64,000 bases of DNA from Rhynchopus sp. YZ270_cl-10 (lineage: Eukaryota > Euglenozoa > Diplonemea > Diplonemida > Diplonemidae): the NCBI GenBank assembly GCA_964035575.1, contig OZ037918.1, forward strand, positions 744,001 to 808,000. Reading direction: 5' to 3'. Both the position numbers and the translations under genes were made by a program. Positions 1-11,579 of this stretch are shown piece by piece. The stretch's first letter is position 1. Each line of letters starts with the position of its first letter. A model generated the notes under the pieces. The model saw only the letters and a program-made list of their open reading frames with translations, did not search any database and was not told the DNA's origin.

Positions 1-73
1 GCACATTCACAGACCAGCTGTGAAGCGGCAGAGAGTCGTTCAAGCTGGAATGCACAAGATAAAACGTGATGAG

Positions 74-140
74 GTGTACCTGTGTACCTGTGTACCTGTG
101 TACCTGTGTACCTGTGTACCTGTGTACCTGTGTACCTGTG
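74..140. repeat. 8-bp tandem repeat (GTGTACCT)n
   Basis: About eight copies of GTGTACCT in a row. It is a simple minisatellite with no coding value; reading frames through it give only Cys/Val/Tyr/Leu periodic peptides. Confidence 0.95.
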
Positions 141-170
141 TTTTTGTAGCCATAAAAAATCCCAAAAAAA

Positions 171-203
171 AACAACTCGCCCAAAAAAAATGGGCGAGTT
201 GTT
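171..203. repeat. Perfect 12-bp hairpin plus decayed copies
   Basis: AACAACTCGCCC pairs with GGGCGAGTTGTT across a short A-rich loop. Related arms (GGGCGAGTTG, GAGTTGTT, AACTCGCC) follow up to about 243. It lies directly left of the foldback element at 255 and may be a small nested hairpin element. Confidence 0.75.
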
Positions 204-254
204 GGCCGAATTTGGGCGAGTTGCCGAGTTGTTTTAACTCGCCGGGCACCTATG

Positions 255-1445
255 CCTAGGTGGGGGCAAAACCCCTATTTTTTTGAGGCATTTCGATTTT
301 TTTGGATTTACGTGCAAAGTACCCGCAAACCACCGAAAATTTCGGGTCAGAGATGGTTTTGGGGTGTGGTTTGGGGGTGTTCTATAGGTGAGACACCCCA
401 GAGATACAAAAAAATGGAAAAAAATAGCAAAAATAGACCATTTTGGCCGTTTGGGCCATTTTGGTCAAATGGCCATTTTTGACCAATATTTCAAAAAAAA
501 AAGCAAAAATTTGTCATCATTAGGCCTGTCTGGGCACAAATATGCCCCAAAAATGTCCCGCGAGTCCATTCCGACCTGTTTTGAACACATTTATCGCCTT
601 TTTTGGTGTTTTTTTGGTGTTTTGAGGTCAAAAAAGATCCCCTGACTATCCCCTGGCAGCCCTGGGCCGCGACTTGCGCCCTGCTTTTGGACCCCCTCTG
701 GGCCAAAAAATGGGTGAAAACCCTCGAAAAAGCACTCCGGGGACCCAGATAGTTCCATATATCCACCAGAAACCCACCCAAACACCTCAAAAACATGCCA
801 GAAAAATATTTTCAAAAACACACTTTTTTCAAAAAGTTCATCTGGGCAGGTTCCATAATGACTTATTTGAAAAAGTGTGTTTTTGAAAATGTTTTTCTGA
901 CATGTTTTTGAGGTGTTTTTGAGGGTGTGCGGTGGAAATTTGGAACTATCTGGGCTCCCAGAGTGCTTTTTCGGAGGTTTTCGCCCATTTTTTGGCCCAG
1001 AGTGGGTCTAAAAGCAGGGCGCAAGTCGCGGCCCAGGGCTGCCAGGGGATAGTCAGGGGATCTTTTTTGACCTCAAAACACCAAAAAAAACACCAAAACA
1101 AGTGCCTAAAGTGTCCAAAACAGGTCGGAATGGACTCACAGGACATTTTTGGGGTAGTTTCGTGCCCAAGCAGCTGTCATGATGTCGAAATTTTGCTGTT
1201 TTTTTGATTTTTTTCTCAAAAAATGGCCATTTTACCCAACATGGCCAAAACCGTCAAAAGCCACTTTTTCACTATTTTTTTTGCATTTTTTCATATTCTG
1301 AGGTGCCCTAATCATGGATTTTCGGGTCTCAGGGTGTTTCTGACCCATTTCTGGGGGGTATGAGGGGTGTTGACAGGTTTTTTGCTCACAAAACCACTTT
1401 TTCCAAAAATGCCTCACCCGTCCTGAAGGTTTTGCCCCCCCCTAA
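255..1445 (+). mobile_element. Foldback element FB1, copy 1 (about 1.2 kb)
   Basis: The element is almost entirely one inverted repeat: arms about 255-820 and 880-1445 around a short centre near 850. Both ends carry CCTAGGTGGGGGCAAAACC or its complement, next to C-runs. The arms have diverged by scattered substitutions, so this copy is older than the one at 8446. The sequence just inside the ends differs between sides (a T-run before GAGGC on the left, a GGACGGGTGAGGC form on the right), which orients the element. No protein of its own is visible. Family unknown; a non-autonomous foldback/MITE-type DNA transposon is the natural reading. Confidence 0.85.
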
Positions 1446-1634
1446 CCCCCCCCCCTTTTTATTGTTACTTTGTAACATTAAATGGAAAAACGAGCCTTCC
1501 CTTGACAAAAAAAATGCGTATTTTTTTTTTTTTGATAGAAAAGACTCTGATCTTTTCAAAAAAGTTTTGCAAAACCTCTTAGAGCGAAATGGTTTTATAT
1601 AGGAAGAGTCGGTTAGATATGGGGAGGGGTAATG

Positions 1635-1674
1635 GTGGCAGTATTGTGATGGGAGCCCATTTGAACACTGCCAC
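1635..1674. repeat. Small hairpin GTGGCAGT...ACTGCCAC
   Basis: Perfect 8-bp inverted repeat with a 24-bp loop, only a few bases left of the next hairpin element. It could be a minimal MITE or a decayed one. Confidence 0.6.
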
Positions 1675-1680
1675 TATTAG

Positions 1681-1783
1681 TCATACCTAGAAAGCGAATA
1701 TGATATTCGCCCTATATTCGGATATTCGGCCTATATTCGGATCCGAATATAGGCCGAATATCATATTCGCTTTCTAGGTATGA
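1681..1783. mobile_element. 103-bp palindromic MITE with TTAG duplication
   Basis: An almost perfect palindrome beginning TCATACCTAGAAAGCG and ending with its complement. The interior is built of ATATTCGG-type units. It is flanked on both sides by TTAG (1677-1680 and 1784-1787), a 4-bp target-site duplication. The near-perfect pairing suggests a recent insertion. Superfamily not assigned. Confidence 0.85.
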
Positions 1784-2254
1784 TTAGGGAGGGGGGGTAA
1801 TTCTTTTATGTATGTCGTATGTACGAGGGGGTTCATCTTACAAAAAAAAAAAATTTCTTATCTTTTTGTGCGTGCCTCCCTGCCAGCCCCAACGCCCCTT
1901 AGCGAGAACCCTGGGGTGTGTGTAGTGAGGTGCTTTACCCCCCCTCACGACGTTTGCTTATTTTTTGCCGCTTTTGCGCTCATTTTCAAGTTGTATTTTG
2001 AGGATTTATTTTATTACTCTTTTTGCTTTTTTTTTTTTGCTGTCTTCCCCTTCCTGCGACCCTCCCAGCAATCCCTTCCCCCCTCCTTTTTACCTCGAGA
2101 AGATTTCGTGGTAAAAGCTTTATGTTCTCCAATATTCCGTTTTTCTATTTTTTTTAGGTTTTACGTAACGCGCAAATAAAAAGTGCAAAGGAGTTTCTTT
2201 TAAAAAAAGGGTGGACAGCCGTAAGGGGTTTCTCTTCATCTTGTACAAAAAAGG

Positions 2255-2440
2255 GGGCAATATTGGAGTGGACCATTGGTAAGCAATGGTATTTCAATGA
2301 TACAGGTGAGTGATGACACCTCCCCTTTTTTTGTCAGTTGTGTGCACGTTTAGGAAAAGGCAACTTTCTATTAGGCCCGCCCAACTCCATGTTCTTGGAG
2401 CTTCCAGGACCGTGCATGCTCCGTTCCCTAAAAAGGAATG
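2255..2440 (+). repeat. Structured repeat E, copy 1
   Basis: Shares several blocks with 34976-35112 on the same strand: a block around ACCATTGGTAAGCAATGGT, a block ending in CACCTCCCC, and the block GACCGTGCATGCTCCGTTCC. The first block forms the hairpin ACCATTG/CAATGGT. The last forms CCGTTCC/GGAATGG with one G-U pair. The two copies differ by an insertion between blocks. It looks like a transcribed structured RNA or an old non-autonomous element; no peptide is conserved. Confidence 0.65.
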
Positions 2441-3273
2441 GAAAATAGTGGAGTTCATCCTCGGGTGTCTGCACTAATACAACCAAGTTTTCAAAAAAAA
2501 AGAAAAAACAGAAAAGCTCCTAATCTCTTCCCACTTTCAAATCCTCCCCTCAAAACAGTTTTTTGATTTTTTTTTTTCTTCGCCGTGCTTCATACTCCAT
2601 TTAATACTCACAAAATCCCCACTCTCAAAACAAACGCGCCTTGCTTGCGTATCCTAACGTTTTTATAAAGTGGCTGAGCACAACAGTCTCAGGAGACAAA
2701 CGTGTCTTTTTCTTTTATTCCCCTCCTCCTCCTCCTCTTCCCCCTTCCCGGTTCATTATTTTTCTCTTTTGGAAAGAGAAAGACGACTCCATGTTTCTGG
2801 AATTTGGACCCTAATTCCACTTTAGTATGAGATGCAGTTCATCTTTGTCAAAAAATTTCGTTTTTTTTCCCATTTGGGACAAGGGAAAAACGTGCTTTTC
2901 TTTTTTGTTCTTTTTTCTCTTTTTTGAAAGTTGGAAACATTTTTGTTGATCCCCATTCCTATTTTTTTTATCTTATTTGCAGCTGATGCTGCATTGTCTA
3001 GTGTACCAAGAACAAAAAAAAAAGAGTGATCTTATCGAAAAACCCCCGAGAGAACATGACACAGGGTAAAGTCTTCTTAGGTAGAGGGTCGTTTGCCCGT
3101 AGACAGCGCTGCTGACGTCAAAAAAAAAAGCTTGGATCGTTGGGATAAGAGTTTGTCTTACGCAAGAGTTATGCGTGTAAGCAGGTTCGTCCTTGACCTC
3201 ATGTTGTTAATGGTGTATGCACGAGGCCTATGCATCTTTTCCAACTTTTTTTGGAACATTTTTTTTTACTTCA

Positions 3274-3692
3274 TACACGACCCCTCCTGTCAGCGTGACA
3301 TGTCAGAATGACAGGATATGTGGTTTTTTTTGTCATTATGACTGCGCGGTGGCCAGTTTGAGCGGGGAGAGCGTCAAAAAAATTGACGGTTTTTAGGAGA
3401 GCGTCTGGTAGCCACCGGGTGTGGAGACGCTCTCCCACATCAAACTGGCCACCGTGTGTACACATGTCATTATGACATGTGGTATGTGTTGGTACGTATC
3501 ATTCTCTGTACAGAACACACACTTTTCTAAGCTTTGTTGAGAGCCACCTATTTTCAAGGAGAGGGGCTAGAACAACAGAACCATGAAAAAAGTGTGTGTT
3601 CTGCACAGCGAATGACACGTATCAACACGTACCACATGGCATTGTTTTTACCATGTCATATGACATGTAATTCTGACATGTGGTGTCGTGTA
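3274..3692. mobile_element. TACACGAC-family inverted-repeat element, copy 1
   Basis: Starts TACACGAC and ends GTCGTGTA, followed inward by GACATGTCAGAAT-type palindromic units on both sides. Inside are two further inverted repeats: GGTGGCCAGTTTGA near 3350 with its complement near 3445, and ACAGAACACACACTTTT near 3510 with its complement near 3595. So it is either a nest of insertions or a multi-armed foldback. No target-site duplication is clear. Relatives lie at 18956, 29262 and 36060. Confidence 0.75.
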
Positions 3693-4802
3693 TGATGCTC
3701 TGTCCCACGAGTTCACTCACGCTTTTTACAGCCCTTTCTTTAAGGATCCTGTGAAGAAAAAAAAATGTGGCTGCTATCCCTTGATAGCAGTCCAAAACCA
3801 AAAAAAAGCAATTTTTTTTATTTTGTGTCTGCGTCCGGAGAAGCGTTTGCACCCAAGGGCTTCTGCGGTCATTCATTGCCCCTCCCATGTAGTGTCATGG
3901 CACCTCGTGTCCCTACATTAAACTACTGAACAAAGGACCAAAATTAAAAAAAAAAAATTAAAAACTTACCACAGTGCCCCCGGAATGGGGCACATTTATC
4001 ATTCTGAATGACAAAACAAAACAAAAAAGAGCAAATAAAACCTCGAAAACCAGCAAAGAAAACCCCCTCCTTGAAAGAAAACACAAACAAAAAAATATTA
4101 AACCACCCTTATTTTTTGTGTGTTTTTTCCCCACTTTTTTGCTCAAAAAAAATTCCTCTTTTTTGGATAATATTGTAACGCTTGTATTGGTGCATGAATT
4201 TGCCGATGTTTATTTTCCTTTCAGGTACAGGCGTCCGTATTGTTGGTGTTACAAAAGGCTTCGGCCAAGGGTTGCAATTAACCCCTCCAAAATTGATTCC
4301 TTTGGCGGTTGCCGACACAACGAAATAAAGTAACAGTCGTAACTAAAGAAGAAAACAACTTTCTGCACTCCTAAAAATAGTAACTTTTGTCTGCACGGGG
4401 TTTGCATTGATTTCAGGTTCACCCCCACCAAGGCAAAAGCAGTCACAAGAGGGCTTTGTATGTCAAAGACGTATTTTCTCCCCACACGCGGAGGTTCGGT
4501 GCTTCGTCCACAGAGGCGTTTGTACTATACAGCTTCAACTTTTGTTTGTTAGGTGACTAAGCATGAAGAGGCTTAGGGTCATCTCATAAACTTTTTTTGT
4601 TTTTTGTTTTTCTTCCCCCTCTCCAAGGTGGTTCTGAGCACTACTAGAAGCTCCTAGCCATCTTTCTTCCAAAAAAAAACAAAACAAAACAAAAAAACGG
4701 CTCTCTTTTGAAAAAGGGGGTTGTGAAATGTACTTGTGAGGCACCTTAATTGTTTAAATTTTTAGGGCTTTTGGCAAAAATTCACCACATTTGCATTTCA
4801 TG

Positions 4803-4833
4803 TCTTATCTCTCTCTCTCTCTCTCTCTCTCTT
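4803..4833. repeat. (TC)n microsatellite
   Basis: About fifteen TC dinucleotides followed by a C-rich stretch. Confidence 0.9.
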
Positions 4834-4973
4834 CCCCCCATCCACTCACCCAAATTCATTTTTATCTTCGTTTAGTTCTCATCTGGTTTGTTTTTACTTT
4901 ATTTTTATTTTTGGCTTTTTTTTTCTCTTCTCTCTTTTCAAATTCCACAATTTTAATTTATTTATTTAGCACT

Positions 4974-5048
4974 CACGGTGGTCCATCGGACCCTTTTAGG
5001 GGGTACCCCCCGCGGGCCCTACCCTGAGGGTCCGTCTGGGTCACCGTG
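4974..5048. repeat. Palindrome CACGGTG...CACCGTG
   Basis: 75-bp inverted repeat. Outer arms are CACGGTG/CACCGTG and inner arms GGACCCT/AGGGTCC, with a GC-rich centre (GGGGGTACCCCCC). It stands out in AT-rich surroundings and may be a small foldback element. Confidence 0.65.
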
Positions 5049-7082
5049 CACTTTTCAACCTTCTTATGTTTTTGATGTGAGTGGGATGCGGAGAAGGAGA
5101 TCAAGGGGTTGTTTTGGAATACCAAAGAACAAATGGTATTGTTGTCATCCTTTGAAAAAGCAGATGTGAGTAATTCCTGTGCGGAACAACGCTCATTGTG
5201 AGTGTGAGCGTTTTTTTTTATCTTAAATTATGATTGTCGAACAACAAATTACAAAGACACCGAAAAAAAAAAGAAGTGTGTATTATCGGAAAACATAAAT
5301 CTAAAACCACCAAAAAACAAAGAAAGGGTGCATGTGTTGCCCTCTCACATACTTTCAATTCTGTGAAATGGAAGTATATGAATCTAATTTAAAAAAGTAT
5401 TATCGGTGTAGCGATCTTCAGTCTTTCTCCTCTTCCCATTCTCTCCTTTACGGTGAAATTTGCAAGGTTTTTGGATCATTAAAAAGCCCCAATTGTCGGT
5501 ACAACAACAACAACAACAACACCAACAACAAAAAGTGCAACAAACACAAATGTGTGAACGTGGTGATCACAGGTGGTCACTAATACATTGGTGATTTGTT
5601 GGGGGAAGACGTGCAAAGCAGCTACGGTGTTTCAGTTTGACAGTGCCATACGCCCGCTGATGTACGGTGAGGCGTTTTGTACTTTCAACTTCTCTTTTTT
5701 TTTCTCCCCCCCACTGCGTATTTTACGCCAACGTTTACTGCATCTTGTCAAGAGGGTGTTTAGAAACACCTTTTGTATTTTTATTATAGGGTGGAACATT
5801 ATCACACAAAACAAGCGAAAGATACAATATAAAAAAAAGAGGAGACGCTGGTGGAAAAAAAACTCCATCTTTCGGGTTAAAATATCTACATTTTAGGGTA
5901 GAACAAAAGGGAGTTCTTTGTATAACGTAGACGGATGAGGGACTGCAGAAACATGTCTTGTCCTGTTTTTCTTTTCTTTTTTGAAAGAAGAAAAAAAATA
6001 GTAAGAACAGAAAATATAACAATTGCTATGCGATTTTGAAAGAAACAACGAGGGTGGGGGGGACTCGGATTTTTATAAAAAAATAGATTTTTTTTCCACA
6101 TTATTTAGATATGCACAGGGAAGCCCTTTCCTTTTTTTCTTTGAGATAGGCGAGGAACGGCTGCGTGGAGCTCACACATAAAAAAAAAGCGAGGTGTCTA
6201 CAACTGCAAAAAAAAAGCAAAACAAAAAAAACGAGTAGTTCAGTTCCGAAGAGTGGAACAATCCTTGTTGATGAGCATGTTTGAAAGCATCGTTTTTTTT
6301 TCTTTTTTCTTTTTTCTTTTTTTGTATTTTTAGTGTGGATAACCAGTGCACTACGTCTGCTGAGTGTACGGTGAGGCGTTTTGTACTTTCAACCTCTCTT
6401 TTTATGAGTGCTTTTTATGTAGCATAGGACGCTTGCGTGAGATTAATAAGGCATGGACAGTGCCTACTGATTTGCGTATTTTATTTTTTATTTTTATTTT
6501 CTATACTCGCAGCAAATCTCTTATTCTTAGCCCATTCCCTTTCTTTTTCCAATTTTCATCTTTTCAAAATTTTGAAGAAAGTACAGGAAATAATCTTTCA
6601 ACTTTTTTTTTTTGCGGTTCTTTCTGGTATTGTTTTCTTTTTCTCTTTTTCTGTACTGTGGAAGCAACACAGCAAATAATACTCTTTTTCTTCAAATGTA
6701 AACCACGAAAAAAAATGGATTCTAAGGTAGCACATGGTAAAAACAGATCCTCCCTGGTGTTCTGGTCACACCAAGGTACACCGTTACAGGGATTTTTTTT
6801 GTATTTCAAGACCCATTTCCTTGGCTTCACTATGCTAGACACAGAGAGGCTGAGGGTCATATTTACCAAACCGAGCACAATAACAGTATAGTGGCGTTCA
6901 TCCTCGGGTTGTCTACACTAATACGTCCACCAAGTTTTCAATAAACACAAATATAAAAACTAACAAAACACAAATAGAACATAGAAAAGCAAGCGTGCAA
7001 CAAACACGACCTTCATCACAAAAGCACCCTTGTACCATGTTACCACCAATCCCATTTTCAACAAATATAAAACTATTAGTCT

Positions 7083-7159
7083 GGTGTGGCTGAAACGGGG
7101 GGAGCAAAAAGTGCGGAAAAAGTGCGGAAAAGTGCGAATCACCCCCCTTCAGCCACACC
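7083..7159. mobile_element. GGTGTGGCTGAA MITE, copy 1
   Basis: Ends GGTGTGGCTGAA and TTCAGCCACACC around a G-run and repeats of AAGTGCGGAA. A relative with decayed ends lies inside an intron at about 23882-23966, with the same AAGTGCG and GAATCACCC interior. Target duplication unclear. Confidence 0.65.
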
Positions 7160-7563
7160 ATAATTAGAATTTTTTTTTGTGTCAAGCCAGAGTTTCCTTA
7201 GCTCAACTGCGCACACTCTTATGACTTGAAGTGTGTTGTTCTATGCACAGCATTGATGTTAGCCTTCAGGTACTAGGCAAGTGTCGATACACATAACACA
7301 AAACCATTGAGGAGTTCAAGAGGGTATCGATTGATTGAGGAGCGATGATTTGCAATTATTCTCCTTGAATGAGGAATGTCTAGTAGACGCAGAGTCATCA
7401 GTTTGCACTGATACGACGTCCCTGCCATTTAGTGCCGTGCACTGCATCAAAGGGGAATGTCGTTACGTGCCGGTATCAACCGTTGCTTTGCATTTTTAAT
7501 GCAAAGAAAGCAAAACTGTGTGCACCCGAAGGCATATTTTCACTATTTTCATCGTATTTTTTA

Positions 7564-7610
7564 GGTGACTAATCACAGAGAGGCTTAGGTTCATCTTATA
7601 AACTTTTCTT
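7564..7610 (+). repeat. Intergenic module B (representative copy)
   Basis: Consensus GGTGACTAAGCACGAGAGG, then CTTAGGTTCATCTTATAAA, then a T-rich tract. CTAAGC and GCTTAG can pair around ACGAGAG. Other + strand copies, complete or decayed, start near 4551, 7784, 9984, 10266, 10615, 20109, 22246, 24580, 25525, 25800, 36004, 38298, 39124, 42776, 42845, 42971 and 46007. I saw none on the - strand. Most copies begin directly after a pyrimidine tract ending in AG. Variants keep a stem with changed bases: TAAGCA/TGCTTA at 9984, GGCT/AGCC at 22246, CTAA/TTAG at 20109. Function unknown. Confidence 0.75.
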
Positions 7611-8445
7611 TGTATTTTTTTTTTTTTGTGCTTTTTGTGCTTTCATCCATGGCTGGCATCGTATGTAGGTCAGTTGAGGTGCCTGCATCAATAACTATTC
7701 TTTACTTTTGATGAATTTGATATGCCTGTCTGTGTGCCCCTGGAGGGACCTCACCGTCTATCAAGTTTGCAATATTTCTTCAAGGCTGGCCAAGCACGAG
7801 AGGCTTAGGTTCGTCTGATAAAATTTTCTTTTCTTTTTTTTCGTTGAGTGTCAGTGCCTGCGTCCCAGAGGCGTTTGCACTATCAACTTCACTTTCTTTT
7901 TTTTTCTCTCTCTCTCTCTTTCTTCAAAGATTTTGTTGGATTGACCCCAACTCGTCTTTTGTTTTTTTTTTTCTTTTTCTTTTTTCAAAACCCCCTCCCA
8001 TCCCCTTCTTTTGCCCTCTTATTATGGATTCAGTGAAGAAAAATCGTGTCTAAAAAATCAAACAAGATATGGTGCTTTTGGAAATCGGTCAAACGACCTT
8101 GTCAGCGACCTGTCAATATCGACCCCTCCCGGAGCACCAAAATATGATTTTCTTTTTTCAAAAGCGTTGTGTTCTCCTTATTCTGCGGGGAAACTTGCAT
8201 TCACTTTTTTTTTTGATAAAACAACTTGTTGTCAAATTCTAAAAAGATTGGAGGCAGCGCTGCGGGGCAAACAAAACGGATTGAAAAAAAAAACAGAAGC
8301 ACGCTTGTTTTCTTTGAGTACTCAATTAACCACAACAACCGTACTTCAGTTTAACATTTTTCACCTTTTTTTGTTTTCCGGCTTTGAGCGCACAAACAAA
8401 AGACCCGATCTTTTTTTGATGAAGCATACAGTATGTCCCCCCCCC

Positions 8446-9638
8446 CCTAGGTGGGGGCAAAACCTTCAGGACGGGTGAGGCATTTTGACTTTTTTGGACT
8501 TCCGCGCAAAGTACCCACAAACCACCCCTCATACCCACCCAGAAATGGGTCAGAAACACCCTGTGACCCGAAAATCCATGCTAAGGGCGACTCAGAATAT
8601 GAAAAAATGCAAAAAAATAGTGAAAAAGTGGCCTTTTGACGGTTTTGGCCATGTTGGGTAAAATGGCCATTTTTGGACAAAAAAATCAAAAAAACAGCAA
8701 AATTTCGACGTCATGACAGCTGCTTGGGCACAAACCTACCCCAGGGAGGTCCTGTGAGTCCATTCCGACCTGTTTTGGACACTTTAGGTACTTTTTTTGG
8801 CCGTTTTTTGGTGTTTTTAGGTCAAAAAATACCCTGGACTTTACCCTGGACGTCCCTGGGCCGCGACTTGCGCCCTGCTTTTGGACCCACTCTGGGCCAA
8901 AAAATGGGTGAAAACCCCCGAAAAAGCACTCCGGGAACCCAGATAGTTCCAAATATCCACTAGAAACCCACCCAAACACCTCAAAAACATGCCAGAAAAA
9001 TATTTTTAAAAACACACTTTTTCAAATAAGTCATTATGGAACCTGCCCAGATGAACTTTTTGAAAAAAGTGTGTTTTTGAAAATATTTTTCTGGCATGTT
9101 TTTGAGGTGTTTGGGTGGGTTTCTAGTGGATATTTGGAACTATCTGGGTTCCCGGAGTGCTTTTTCGGGGGTTTTCACCCATTTTTTGGCCCAGAGTGGG
9201 TCCAAAAGCAGGGCGCAAGTCGCGGCCCAGGGACGTCCAGGGTAAAGTCCAGGGTATTTTTTGACCTAAAAACACCAAAAAACGGCCAAAAAAAGTACCT
9301 AAAGTGTCCAAAACAGGTCGGAATGGACTCACAGGACCTCCCTGGGGTAGGTTTGTGCCCAAGCAGCTGTCATGACGTCGAAATTTTGCTGTTTTTTTGA
9401 TTTTTTTGTCCAAAAATGGCCATTTTACCCAACATGGCCAAAACCGTCAAAAGGCCACTTTTTCACTATTTTTTTGCATTTTTTCATATTCTGAGTCGCC
9501 CTTAGCATGGATTTTCGGGTCACAGGGTGTTTCTGACCCATTTCTGGGTGGGTATGAGGGGTGGTTTGTGGGTACTTTGCGCGGAAGTCCAAAAAAGTCA
9601 AAATGCCTCAAAAAAATAGGGGTTTTGCCCCCACCTAC
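8446..9638 (-). mobile_element. Foldback element FB1, copy 2 (near-perfect palindrome)
   Basis: Same family as 255-1445 but in opposite orientation, judged by the asymmetric bases just inside the ends. The arms are about 570 bp and essentially identical: the peptides read on opposite strands at 8673-8963 and 9123-9413 match exactly, as do those at 8686-9015 and 9071-9400. The centre is near 9043, with a spacer of a few tens of bases. The perfect arms suggest recent insertion or arm-to-arm gene conversion. No transposase is encoded. Confidence 0.88.
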
Positions 9639-11352
9639 CCCCCCCCCCCGCACATTCTCATTTTGTATAAAATAAACCCCCCCTTTTTTTCACTCTCTTT
9701 TTTTTCCTATTATTCTTTCTATTCCAGAACAGAAAGTATATGAAAATACCTTTTTTCCAACGCCTCTTGGTGTTACGGAACAACTATCAAAGATCTGTCA
9801 AGGACATGCCAACATATAGGCCCCCCTCCGAAACACCAACAAAACTTTTGAAACAAAACAAGAGCACAAAGCAAACATAACAAAAACTTCATAAAAAAAC
9901 CCATTCAAACCCCTTTCCTCTCTTTTTACCCCCCAATTTTGTAAAGATTATTCAACTTTTCAAGTATTCCTTTTTTTCCCCCCAAGGTGATTTAAGCAAA
10001 ACGTGCTTAGGTTCATCTTACCAAAAAAAAAAAAAAAAAAAAAACCCCTCTTTTATGATGTTCACGCAGAAGAGAGACAAAGAGAGAGAAGCAGCACTCA
10101 TCTTTCAACGTTTCTTTAAGCACATCATTTTTTGGAGAAAAGAAAAAAGACATTCGTGTCTACCCCCCAAAAAAAAACTACTTCCCTATTCCCAGTTTTA
10201 GGTGACAACGCAGTCGAGATCACCTTTCATAAAAAAACCCCTCTCATTTTTCCCCCTCCCCTTTCAAGGTGACTAATCAGAGCGCTTAGGTTCATCTTTA
10301 AAACCCCCCCCCCCCCCCCCCCCCCCTTTTCTTCCAGCGTTTTATGTGTGACATCGTGCCTGAAATTGTAGAATTTAACTTCTATTTTATCAACAACAAA
10401 AAATAAAAAACCCCCCTTTTCTTGAAACGAAAAACTTATAGTACCAACACTTCGTGCGAACAATCGGCACGTTATAGAAATCGCGTTTTTTTTTTTCTTT
10501 TTTTTTGCGGGACGGGGACGGGGAAGGGAGGGGGCGGGGAAAAGGTAACGACAAACTGTATACATTTGGACATTAGGGGACATCGTGGGGAAGGGGGAAA
10601 GGGTGGGTCATTGTAGGTAACTAAGCACCAGGCTTAAGTTCATCCTATCAAAGTTATTATTTTTATTTTTATTTTTTTTGTTTTCCCTATTTTGTGTGTG
10701 TGTGCGTGCCTGCGTCTCTTGAGGTCTCTGTTACTAACAACTACCAAATTTTTTTTTTTGTGCCCACCATGAGAGACCAGGTGTGTTGTGTGTGTGATAT
10801 CGAGGGAGTCCTTCATTTTTGCCTTGAAATGCAGAAACAAAAAAAAATAGTATAGTGGAGTTCATCCTCGTCTACACTAATACAACCAAGTTTTCAAAAA
10901 CAATCCCTTTTCTCATACTGGTGTACCAAAGGGTACACTCTTTTCACGAGAGGGCTTTTTTTGTATTGCAAGTCAAAAAGTTATTGGCCGCTTTCTCTTT
11001 CTTCCCTCCCTCCCTTTTTTATTGGGTGACCGTCAGAGGTGCCTGAACTATATTTATTTTTTTCTGGCCCAGCCAAAGCAAGACCAAGATAGTACAAAAA
11101 AAAAAAATGCAGCCCATATCCCCTCCCATTGATATTCTATTTCCCCCCCCCCCTTTCGTCCTCAGGTACGGAACACTCACATTCCACACTTTTGCATTGA
11201 GCACGACTGAGATGCGCTATACTACGTTACGGTACGTTTCAACCCCTCTTTTTTTGGCCTCAAAGAGGTTTTCCTCAGGTAGTCAGTGGAGGAGCGTATT
11301 GCAGTAAGAAATACCACAACTTCACTTCACCCCCGAAATTTCACCCAAAAAA
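9639..11352. other. Gene-free region with modules A, B and D
   Basis: No gene is visible. Module B copies lie at 9984, 10266 and 10615, module D at 10851, module A at 10917, and an F-like copy near 11035 and 11265. There is a long C-run at about 10305-10326 and a poly-A run at about 10023-10044. Confidence 0.7.
10917..10980 (+). repeat. Module A (one of about ten copies)
   Basis: Core: TGTACCAAAGGGTACA, which folds as a hairpin, then CACGAGAGGGC and TTGTATTTCAAGTCAAA. The best full copies are 20686-20765 and 36284-36350, which also have GTACAGCCGGTCAT in front. Others: 6767, 16643, 19268, 24861, 27049, 45811 and 46195. All are on the + strand. Confidence 0.7.
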
Positions 11353-11579
11353 CACGGGTTGCCGACGATCGTAGTACGAAATTTTACGATCGTAGCCTTT
11401 TTTCCCTCGTACTACGAAAATTTACGATCGTACTACGAAAATTTACGATCGTAAAATTTCGTAAAATCTCGTAAAATCTCGTAAAATCTCGTAGTGGTGT
11501 CGTTGCCGGTGGCTATTGCCTCCCAGGGAAAGGGACTCTCGAATTTTTTTTTTCGCCCCTAAAGAGGCTAATTTCGACG

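Larger units (their letters stand above)
1446..3273. other. Gene-free AT-rich region
   Basis: No convincing gene. It contains two small hairpin elements (1635-1674, 1681-1783), one copy of the 180-bp structured repeat E (about 2255-2440), one copy of module D (about 2447-2493), and many homopolymer runs. Open frames here are short and low in complexity. Confidence 0.7.
3693..8445. other. Gene-free region rich in short repeated modules
   Basis: No host gene is visible. The region carries copies of module B (4551, 7564, 7784), C (4505, 5651, 6354, 7850), A (6767), D (6888) and F (about 7645), a TC microsatellite, a palindrome at 4974 and a small MITE at 7083. The modules are on the + strand and are usually followed by long pyrimidine runs. 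Confidence 0.7.

Noticed and set aside
2447-2493. Module D as a spliced-leader RNA gene
   Set aside because: No donor-flanked leader exon or Sm-like site is consistently present after the module, and the copies differ too much. Strand bias alone does not make it an SL gene.
8673-9413. Duplicate 96- and 109-codon frames
   Set aside because: They are identical only because they lie in the two arms of a palindrome. They are not maintained in the older copy at 255-1445 and look non-coding.
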